Assembly: GCA_018292915.2 (NCBI GenBank) | Contig: JACVVK020000018.1 | Coordinates: forward strand, 1,652,001-1,716,000 | Source of the DNA: Batillaria attramentaria | Lineage: Eukaryota > Mollusca > Gastropoda > Batillariidae | Length of the DNA stretch: 64,000 bases | Reading direction: 5' to 3' | Shown: positions 19,386 to 30,700 of the stretch, one piece after another | Position numbering within the stretch: position 1 is the stretch's first letter | How the letters are laid out: each line of letters begins with the position of its first letter | Made by a program: the position numbers and the translations under genes | The notes under the pieces: model-generated | Told to the model about the DNA's origin: nothing | Database searches by the model: none | The model's input: only the letters and a program-made list of their open reading frames with translations

Positions 19386-20464
19386 CTAAACCCTTGATCC
19401 TTGATACCCAACCTTAGGGTGGTATTTCCAGCCATACAGCATTGGGGCTGCATCGTAGTAAAACTCTTCAAACCACGTGGGTACATCAGGATCCGACAGA
19501 TTCGAGGGTAAGGATGTGGTGCTAGGAGCTGCTTTTGGTTGGGGGATTTGCGGAACGGATGTGCTTGCAGATGGTTGCTGTTGTACCACCAAGACCGGCT
19601 CAGGGGGAGGGGGAGGTGGAGGAGGGGGAGGGGGCGCAGCAGCGACGACAACTTGGGGAGGAGGTTCTTCCGGGGGCGGAGCAGCGACGACAACCTGGGG
19701 TTGATGTACTACTGGCTGAGGCGGCGGTGGCGGAGGCAGCTGCTGCTGCTGCGGTGGAGGCGGCGGCGGCGCCTGAGTGATGACAACTGGAGGAGGAGGC
19801 GCACGCTGCACAGGCGCCGCTTGCTGAACGACTACAGGCTCGGCCCTATGAGTTCCGCCCTGGCCGTAGTCCCCTCTGGTGTCGCCATCGCGAGAGTATC
19901 CATCATAATACTCGTCGCCTTCTCCTGCCCAATCAGCTTGCTGTGCACCTTTCTGTTTGGTTCCTCCGCCCATGCCACAGCACTCTTTCAAGCAGCCGAA
20001 AATATCCTGGCAGGACTCTTGCATGAGGTCAAACATCGTGGCTAGTAAAGCCAGGCCAAAGAATATGTAGGCCGCACACAGCACTTCTCTCTCGGCGGCA
20101 TCAGGCTGAAAACCTATTTCGCCGAAGCCAGGCACCAAGTCACCGAAGCCCACGGTGGAAAGAGTAATGAAGCAGTAGTAGAATGCCGCATTGTACGACC
20201 AGTTCTCAAGTTCCATAAACAAAACTGCGCCTAGGTTAAGGTAGATTGCCATCAGAACTAGACATAACCAGACTGGCACGCGGGCTTTTTCCTCTTTTGG
20301 GAAACAAGCACCGAAGATAACTCTGGCGTACACGAACCGGATCAGGCGCGCCACGTAGAATCCGATGTTCGCCAGACATAGGAGACAGAGCGGAATTCCG
20401 ATGACCCCGTAGATTATGCATGCCACTCGCCCGCCTGTTGCACTCGGTACCAAATTCCCGTAAC
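19386..20464 (-). CDS. K1 exon 5: TM2 to C-terminus of module B
   Basis: The exon begins GTGTGCAG|GT TAC GGG AAT and runs to a TAG at 19386-19388 (359 codons including stop). It encodes TM2, TM3, LSTVGFGDLVPGF, TM4, then a 210-residue cytoplasmic tail. The tail is acidic and Gly/Tyr-rich at 860-893, then holds several polyproline blocks (about 907-974). Such blocks are typical ligands for SH3, WW or EVH1 domains. The chain ends in GSRV, which fits a class I PDZ ligand (S/T-x-hydrophobic). The polyproline blocks are encoded by GGC/GGA-type triplet runs on the plus strand. Confidence 0.92.
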
Positions 20465-22193
20465 CTGCACACCAGAAGGGGGGGAGGAGGGGGGGGGGGG
20501 GGTCACAGTCTTGTATAGTACATCTTGTTATCCAGTCGCCAGAGCTTTTAGGGAATATGTTTTTTGACGACCTGTGATTTCGGTACACAATTATTGGAAA
20601 TGGAAACAGATGTTTGAAAACCTGTTACCTAACTTTTTATCAACCATGGATATTAACCTGAAACAGCTGACGACCTCGGCACAAGTGAAAATTTGTGCGA
20701 AAATGCGAGCTGGAAAAAAGTATCGAAATGAGCCTAAGATACACCTGCCGAGAACCTTAAAGTGACAGTGAGGTGAAATGTAGTCATGTTCAGTAATTGA
20801 CGTGTACTGCCAAAAACTTCATCAGACAGTGGGGAAAAGAGTGACGGCAGTGAAGGACGCCAGAGTGTTCTTTTGGAATTCTTACATACCTTGAAAACGG
20901 ATTGTCGGGTTAAAAAAAAAAGCAGTGAAAATATCGATTTCACTTACGCCGATAAGAAACATAAGACAGAGAACACTGACTGTTATAAAATGTATTAGGT
21001 CACAACTTCCTGAATAACCTTTTCTCTGCATTAGGTCTACAAAAAGTTATAGTCAAAAATCGTTGGCGACTGAGTTACCAAACGCGCCATAAATGTGCCC
21101 GTAGGTAATAGTCGAGGTTAGGACTTTTTAGCCCTGGGTTAGAGTCTAACCTCGAACTGAACTAGCTCTAGGGTTAAATTTTCTGTTGTTTTTTGTTTTA
21201 AATGAAAAAGCGGGTCCATTCCAGCAAGGTGCCTAAGCCGTTATAGAAGGATTTTTGCCTTTCTTTCTTCATTTCCTTTTTTTAAATTTAATTTTGTTAT
21301 TGGATTCTTTTGTCCTAGTCTGGGTTCGGCCCGTAGCTGTGGGTTAAATTAACCTCGACTTTTACATACGGCCCTGGCTTTTACATTTTCACTGAATATC
21401 AAGGCACGTTTGGAAAAAAAAAAGTAAGTGGCAGGGTGCAACAGTTAACACAATTCTTCTATATTCTATAGGAAGCTGGTGTTTCAAAGAATTCATGGGT
21501 GGGGGTCCTTTTAAAGATACATCGTGTAGGATGGACAACTCTTACTGTGGCAAACAAGTGTTTCGCACACACGCCGCCAGTGCTCGGTCAGTGGTCTGCC
21601 CGGTCTATTTTAGAGCTCTGAGCTCTGTACACCTGTCATGTTGCCATCCACCCCATGTGAACTGTACGCCCTGCCCAAATTTAGTACGCATCGAGTACGG
21701 CGGCAGCCATTAGGATTCGTCTGCTCCACACAAAACTGGTGACGACACTTCAGACGGTCACCCGGATGTGCCTGTCGACACTGGATTTCACGATGTTGTC
21801 AGTACGTATTGCCTCTTAGTTGTGCCAGTACTTCAGACACGTGCTAGGCAAGAAAATCGCCAGGACCTATAACTCTTTTTGACACCTTCCTGTGCTCTCC
21901 CTCCGTAAGAAAAAAAAATCATTTTCATCCATAGATCTCCCACGGCCCATGACAGAGGATCAGTGGCAGCAGTAGTAGTTGTAGTAGTAGTAATAAAAAA
22001 TAATGATAATAATAATGGATACTTATAAAGCGCTTATTCTCAGTCAGCTCTAAACGCGTACAAGACTAAAAAGACTAAAAAAAACTTTAAAAAACCCTAA
22101 AAACTAAAAGAAATAAAAGAACTAAAACCAGGAACTAAAGAAAGCCAGTTCAGGAACGTAACAATGGCAAAGCAATGCATGAAAATTCTGCAC

Positions 22194-22261
<68 letters not shown>

Positions 22262-25200
22262 GGTCTGTCATTCTCTCGTGCCTGTTGCTGAGCTGACCGA
22301 ACAGGTACATTAACATGTTTTAACGAAAGTTTTGAAGCTGGGGGCTGAGTCGGTATGCCTAATGTTTTCGGAAGCGTGTTCCAGAGGGTGGGTCCTTGAT
22401 ACGAAAACGACCGCTGCCCGTATGTCTTTGTTCTGACTCTTGGACACAAAGGTCACGTGAGTCAGCTGAGGACCGGAGCTGTCTGGCTGGTGTGTACAGG
22501 GTTAGTAAAATGACCAGCTATGCAGGGCCAGTACCAGCAAAGGAGTTGTGGCACAGAGGCATCACTTTGAATGCGGGACTGCACAGGCAGCCAGTGGAGA
22601 GGATGGGAGAGATGTGATAAGATTTCCTGGTTTTCATCACGACATTGGCAGCATCAGTTGTTTTGAATTTTCTGAAGCTTGCGAAGGAGATATTTCGGAG
22701 GATGGGAGAGATGTGATGAGATTTCCTGGTTTTCACATCACAGGATGGGCAGCATTGTTTTCAACTTTCCGAAGCTTGCAAAGGAGATATTTCGGACAGC
22801 CAGTAGTCCGATTCAGCCGACTCAGGATCGCTGAGTCAGATTCCTACATTCACGAAGGCTGTTTGGAGCATTGTGACGCGGCGGGGATTCTGACTGTGTG
22901 TCGGTTGGACGGCAACTTGGGTTGGAATCAAAGGGGGTGACAACTATAACATCCTACCGCGACAGTGTAAGTCGCTGTTCGTTTTCTGTGTCGCCCGACA
23001 TGTCCGCAAAGACTGACATAATAGGTGTGGGAAATCCGAGACAACGAAAGAGGACTGTACTGTTTACTGAATGGCGGCTGGTACAAATTTTTCACCGCAA
23101 GATCGTAAATCAACGCTTGAAGCACTCATCTACCCGCTCGTAAACAACTTTTCAACATTAAGATGTATTCCTTTTCAGATTCTTCTTCGTTTCAGTTTTG
23201 CTTTGTTGCTCCCTGCTGCACAGACTTGAACGCGCCACGGACAGAAGATTTCCAACCGTGTTTTCCCGATTGTGTGCTGCAAACTCTGGTATATAGAGTT
23301 TGTAGCATACTAACTATAGCAGCAGCAACACCATCAGCAGCCGTTAGCAACAAAACCAACATGAATAGCAACACGGCACAAGTTTCAATAACAGCAACAA
23401 CAATCCAACAGCAGCAAAACGACAACAGCAACACGACAGGATATTTGCTCTCAAAACGTTACCTATTGTTGTGACAATGGTCATGGAAAACATCATCGCG
23501 TTTACGAAAGTCCATGTGCTTTTGCCCTGGTCGTCAAAAGAGGGGTTGTTCCTTAAGCCAAGAATGCCGTCCTTCAACTCTTCATTCAGATACCTACTAA
23601 TGTTTTGTATCTCATCTGCTGTTTGATTTTCACACGCTTTTCCAATATCCTGCACAACAGATAGCCATACATATCGCTGGCTTTCATTCCAAGGAATATT
23701 GCAGTCACAATTTGTATAATCAATTATTCCCTCTTCTAACCCAGTGGGTAAAGTTTGTCTTGACTCGACCTGGTAAAACTACATCACCCGGTTGTGATCA
23801 ACAACCATACTCTCCCCTGCTTGACGAATTTTCTTATCAGTCAAATTTTAACCAGAACCAACAAGATGGGTATAGATCGTCCCCTCTCCAAATCCCTGCA
23901 AACGAATAGCTATAGTACATGAAATACTATAACCGTGGAAATTGTATGCGTGGTGTATTATAGGCTAAGAAAAAAACTGAACAAGGTAGAACAAATTTGA
24001 TCCTAACTTTTTATTACAGATTTCGGTAGAGCATAGGCCCCTAATGCTGTGGTGGTCTCCGTGAATTTTTTCTCCGTCCGCGTCACCGTTAAAAACGACC
24101 GTTTATCTTGCCATTTTCACTATATGAGCCCTATAAATGGGCTTTTGAGGGTGTGCACAAAGTATGCGTGTTTGCGGGGACAGAAATGCGCAGAATTCCG
24201 GTCTAAACACTGTTACTGTTAGAAAAGACATGCGTTGCTGACATACTGAAATTTCACACCAATCAGAATGACGCTTCCTGGATAATTGCGGCTATTAGTT
24301 TGGCCGTTGATTCAAAGGGCCCTGTAAACCGACTGCATTTGATGCTTGTGCACTTGGCAGGTCACTGCAGGTGACATGTATCGCGGAAAACATTTACGAA
24401 CATTGAACAGTTTAGTCAGAAAACGCTTCTTTGATGCTGCGAAGTTCCCATGTCGTCGCATGTGCAGAAGTATGGAATATGATATCCAAGTGAGCACTTT
24501 TTTCGGTAGGGATATTTTGGGGGTGTACTTATTAAAGTAGTTGCTGCGTTGTGAGTGGTGAATGGGTTTTCTCAAAGAATAGTGCAGACGCAAGAATAGC
24601 ATCCAAGTTGCGTCATATCGAAAGATCTTTGAAATCGCTTTGGTACTTTGGTCACAAACAGCCATCGAAAGTGCAATCTGTTTAATAATGACGGAATACT
24701 TGTAATGATGGGAGTAAGAACACTTAATTAACCGTCATCTATAAGCAATGAATCTCTCATACAAGTTCCAGAAGATAATTCTGAAACACCGAGCATGTGC
24801 CCGAATATGTGCATCATATTATATTCCTTTTCGGAAACACATGTTATCACAGTAACCATTCAAGTGTCCTTACTCCCATCATTACGAGTATTCCGTCATT
24901 ATGAAACAGATTTTTAGTATGTCAGCAACGCATGTCTTTTCTAACAGTAAGTTCAGTGTTTAGACCGGAATTCTGCACATTTCTGTCCCAGCAAACACGC
25001 ATACTTTGATGCTTGTGCACTTGGCAGGTCACTGCAGGTGACATGTATCGCGGAAAACATTTACGAACATTGAACACCCTTTACGAACCAGGGAGCTGAA
25101 AAGCGGGGGAGGGGGGGGGGGCGTTCAGATGCTGCACAGACAAAAACCTTTCCGAACCAGTGAGCCAGTAAAACGAAGGACGTTGCCCGAAGAAAGTGAA

Positions 25201-27673
25201 AAGCGGGGGTGGGGGTGGGGTGGGGGGGCTTTCACTAACTCGTGCACCAAGCCAATGATAAACGACCTTGACCGATTAGCCACGTGACTGGGGTTAGGCT
25301 TTCACATGCTGCGCAGACGAAAACCTTTACGAACCAGGGAGCCACTGGCCACTGAAAGGTAGGACGTTGCCCCACAGAAAGTGAAAAGTGTGTGTGTGTG
25401 TGGGGGGGGGGGGGATCAGATGCTGCGCAGACAAAAACCCTTTACGAACCAGGGAGCCACTGAAAGGTAGGACGTTGCCCAAAGAAAGTGAAAAGCGGGG
25501 GGGGGGGGGGGGGGGGGGGGGGGGGTCAGATGCTGCAAGGAAGGACGTTGCCCAAAGAAAGTGAAAAGCGAGGGGGGGGGGGAGTGATAATCAGACGACT
25601 TTCTGCCAGGTTTTTTGGGTTTTTTTTGGACTTTCTGCCAGGTCGTTTTGATATTTCATGCAACGGCTAAACTGAGTTCTCTGTTGGGTGGGATGAGGGA
25701 GAGAGCAGAAAAAGGGGGAGGGGGTAGGGGAAGGGGGGGCAAGACCATGGCTTTGCCCCCCCCCCCCCCTCTTGCCATAGTCACCTGATTTTCCGGGGGG
25801 GGGGGGGGCAAAAAGATACTCTTGCCCCCCCCCCCCCTGCTTGGGTACAGGGGGGGGGGGCAGCTCCCCCCCCCCCGGTTCCGGCGCCCCTGCTCTGACG
25901 TCACGCGTTGGAGTTCACTGTTTCTTGCTGTCTCATGAGAGTTTTACAAACCTACGTCAATGACTGAGCGTGATTACCTTTGCGTCATTGTCACTTGAGG
26001 ATTTCCCCGAGGTATATTTTAGGTTAATTTCGATACTCCACATGTTGAAAGCTCGCTTTTTCACTGAAAAGTCCACTTACGCCGAGAAGAAATAATAATT
26101 TAAAAAATCAACAACTTAGAAACCCGACTGTCATGAAATAGATTAGGTCACTAGGCCAGGATCAACTTGTCTGTAATAGGTATACGAAAATGACCGACCC
26201 CCGTAGTGTAGTGGTTAGCACTTCGGACCATGGACCGGGAGACACGGCTTCGAGTCCCAGCCGAGGTAAGCGGGATTTTGCCTACCTAGGTCGGCTCTCG
26301 TTCGGGTGACCCATGAGTGTTCGGGAAGACAGGATACTCGCGCTTACGTATAATTATTACAAACACGTGTAAGTGGGATTTAGGATACGGCAAAGCGATT
26401 TTGCCCATCCACGTCTGTTCTTTGTTTAACTAATTTGTCCGCATAAGTCAAACAAACACCTCACGGATAAGTCAAACTGCCACATGAAGTTCGACGGAAG
26501 CCTGTTTGACACAAATGTATCCGAATGTAACTAGATATAATACCTGCAACATGCATTGAAATTTTTGGATCATCGGCTCCCCTTCTTTCGTCGGTGTCTC
26601 CAGGCGCTGGAATAGAAAGGCTCCTCCCACACAGTACAAGCCCACCAGCATCGGCAGTCCCAAAGTCGACGCCACGCAGACGCAAAAGTTCTGCGCAAAA
26701 TCATCGTCAGGAGAACTTCGCGCGTTTGTGTTAATATCTGTCGCTGTCGGATCCAGGCGAATTCCGCTGTTGTTAGAGAAGTCTCCGTGCCTTATCTGAC
26801 TGACTGGCCGAACTGACTTGAGCCCTAAATTAAGGGCTAATTCTCTTAAATGGTGTGCACCAGCCTTTGACATAAGCTGAAAAGCCATGACATTTAGAGA
26901 GAGGCCAATGAGTAGATACGCTACGCACAAAACCTGCATGTCTGTACCTGTAAGAGTAAAAGCTACATTGTAAGAGCCTTGCCAGCTTGAATCATTGGCG
27001 AGTGGCGTCGTGATGTTAGGACCAGTGTAAGTTCTGTTGTAAGAGAAACCAGTGGTGCTTGTCGGATCAAATCCAGGCACTAAGTCTCCAAAACCGATGG
27101 TAGACAGAGTTACGAAGCAGAAGTACAAAGCCTCCTCGAAGCTCCATCCCTCCACATGTTTGAACAGAAGTGCGCCCAGATAAATATATAGGCCTAGTAG
27201 GACCACGGTTATGAAGACCGGCACCTCTGCATCGCCTTTTTTGTAACAGCAGTTTTTGGCGAGAAAGTGATACACTGCTCTCACCAGGCTTGCAAAGCAG
27301 CTGCCAATGTTCGTCAGACCGGTTAGTGTGAGGGGGATGCCAAACACCGCGTAGATCAAACACATCACTCTCCCCCAACGTGTGCTCGGCACTATATTAC
27401 CATAACCTGCAAAGAGCAAGGGAAACTCAAAAAATCCTCATTGACACCACCCATCCAGCCCATCAGGGGATTCCAACCCGGTGGTACGGGATCAGCAGGA
27501 GGGAGGGGGTCGGGGTGGGGGTGGAGGTGGGGGGGGGGGGGGTGGGGGGGGGGGGGGGGGCTGAACCAAGAAACCAAACCCACAGGGCAGACATTTTCTT
27601 TCTATATCTTCGACAGACCATTAAAGTTTTAGAGTGCGTGCGTGCGTGTGTGCGTGCGTGCGTGCGTGCGTGC

Positions 27674-27737
<64 letters not shown>

Positions 27738-30700
27738 AAATTTCATGCGCTGCATTGTCATTGTAACGTTTTAACTTTTAATTTCCCCAGGACGGTTGAA
27801 TAAAGTATTCTTATCTTATCTTATCTCATCTAATACGCAGTGCTGTTATGTTCCCAAAGACCTGAAAAACAACTGCAAGGACTCTAGTTCTGCAGCCAGT
27901 GTATACGGACCCGCCTGATATACTTCACTTCACATTAGTAGACACGTTATATCGGCTCAGCCGGGGGCGTCTCTACATGGTCCTGCGTGTCAAAAGTCTT
28001 GTGCGCCAATAATCCCACGGTCGATAGTCCTACGTGTCGATAGTCCGAAATTTGTGTCGATGGTCCGAAGTTTTTTTGGTTTTTTTTATATATACAGTAT
28101 AGTCCTATGCTCAATAGTCTTAAATGTGGATAGTCCTAAACATCGATAGTCTCGTCAGTCCTACGTATTAGTCCTCCGTATCGATTGTCCTACTGGAAAA
28201 AGGAGCACAGGCCCATCGACACGTAGGACTAATGATACGTAGCCGGACTGACGAGACTTCGAGTAAGCGTAGGACAATACTGAATAGACAATCCGCAGGA
28301 CTAACAAGCAATCTAGTCAATCGACAGGTAGGACTATCGACGCAGGACTAGGCGCGTAGGACTATCAACTCGTGGGACTATCAACGCGTAGGACTATCGA
28401 CGCGGAGGACTATCGACGCGTAGGACTATCGACAGGTAGCACTATCGACGCGTAGGTCTATCGACACGTAGGCCTACCGACACGTAGGACTGTCGGCGCG
28501 AAGGGCTCGTAGGACAGAGGTCACGTAGGACTAGCGACACGCACCCGATCAACCGCCAAAGAAGAATGAGAAACTATATCAAGACTATAAAGAGAGTAGA
28601 CGAACCGGTGTACGTAGGACTCAGACAAGACAGTTTGCTTTCAAAGTATCTCGGCAGAGTCCTCAGAAATAAAGCATCCCCTGACATCATTGCTTTTTTG
28701 ATTCCGTTTATATCTTGTCGAATATCTATGTACGCAGATCAGCCAGAGTTAAAAGGTTTGACTTGTTGCACAACAATGCATTTAAACTGTACCTCAGTAT
28801 GTACCTGTCATATTATTTGACTTTAGAAATTTTTTGCCAGAGTCCAAAATGTGCGAATTTCGAAAGGGAGAAACGTGACTCGGACACAAAACGTGGTTCT
28901 TTCAGACAAATCCTGCACCAGATAGGTCATATTTTTTATCATGGTTGATGGCAAATTGTGTCTTGACTTTGTGTGAATAGTTTCGCCTCTCCACGGTTGA
29001 CCGTGTTTTGCAACATTGCCTCCTAATGTTTATCGACCCTTCCCTGTATAGTATTCCAGTTTTCGAGTTTAGCGTCGCCGACCTAGAGTCCTCGATGAGA
29101 GCAGAAGTTTTCTGGTGGTGTTTGAGAACCTCTGTGTAAACCTGACCTATAGTGGTGACCAGGGAAACAGTAAACAGCAGCGCGTTTTGAAAGGTCCATG
29201 TAGAGTTGCCCAATGTGTCGTAGGCGTACGTTGATTCCGTTGTTTTGAGCAAGTATTCCGAGAAAGTGTGAATGGATCTGTTTATTACACCAATCTGTTG
29301 CTTTTCGACTGGCAACCTCTCGCTTTCGTTCTCTGTGACTCCGCATAGCTTTATCGTATGCTGCAAAAAAAAATTGTTTATGTTTTTCAATACATCATAT
29401 GCAACATTTTGCAAGATGTTACGTGTGGAGAAATGTTGAAGAGGGTGTGTGCACGAGAGAAGCTTGTATGTGCGAAGCTTGAGAGTGAAGTGCAACACCA
29501 GAGAAGTGCTGTAATAAACTCCACCCGGTTATAACTTTTCTACGCGCTCACGAGTCTTTTTGTGAGTGAAAGAGACCTTAAGCAGTCTACAAGAACTCGC
29601 TACATGAGGAGTGTTCGCCTGTGTGTCATCGTTAGCTCCGATAAGACGACGGACTCTCCAAACATATCTCCACACGTAACACAAGAACACTCTGTAAACT
29701 AGACTTAATAAACCATCCTAACGGCCTCAGCAAAAACGTGGACGCGGGGTGTGTGCGTAGTTTAGCGTTGGCTCTAAGAGGACAGTTTCGGCACGAAGCG
29801 ACAAGAAAACCAACATTGTATGGCTTCAACGGCATCGAGCATGTGAAATGCACGACGTGAGGTATACATACACGCACCGACATGCTGACATATCAAGTGT
29901 TTACGAACCGTTCCAAAGTGCCCGCCATTTTAAGTGGCTCTCAAATCTTTAAGATGTAGCGATGTTAAAGTCTGTGATTACAGGCCCAGGGCCCGCACGT
30001 AAAAGTCGGGGTTAGGGAGTTTAGCCCCGGGTTAGAGTCTAACCTCGAACTAAACTAGCTCTAGGGTTAACTTTTCTGTTGTTCTCTGAAGCGGGTCCAT
30101 TCCAGCAAGGTGCCTATGCCGTTATAGAAGGATTTTTGTCTTTCTTTCTTCGCTTCCTTGTTTATTTAATTTTGTTTTGTTTGGGTTTCTTTTGTCCTAG
30201 TCTGGGTTAGGCCCGTAGCCGTGGGTTAAATTAACCTCGAGTTTTACATACGGGCCTTGGCTTTTAAACTAATCCTGTGCCTCAAGCCATGAACACTGTA
30301 CACACGTGGTGCTAAAGCATTTGCGGAAGTAAGCTCTATGCTGACATCGTGGTGCATGCCAGGGTGCCGCAACAAGCTGAAGCTGGGTGTTTTTGCGAAG
30401 AAGTGAGGCAAAAGTAACGCGAGCAGATTTGGATGAAGTGGCTTTCTGGCCTAAACAGAAAGTAGACTAGCATTACTCCGGTGAGGCCTTAGCAGAATGG
30501 AGACATTCAAATTTGTTGAACTCCTGTTAGGTGCCTGCCCTTAAATGGTCTCTGCATGAAAATATTTGTTTCTCGATTGAAGCATTTTTAGAGGTGACTA
30601 TGATGCCATTAGCGAGTATATAGGCACTTTGAGACCTCGTGCATTTGTGTTCTTTGTCCTGTCATGAGCCAAAGGCTGTCCGGTGTTCTTGATACGCCGA

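Noticed and set aside
19477..20045. Plus-strand Gly/Ala/Arg-rich open frames
   Set aside because: Antisense of the polyproline tail of K1.
26197..26270. Possible functional tRNA gene
   Set aside because: A and B boxes are good but the acceptor-stem ends do not pair, and the same head recurs in SINE copies. The same applies to the heads near 44290 and 48450.
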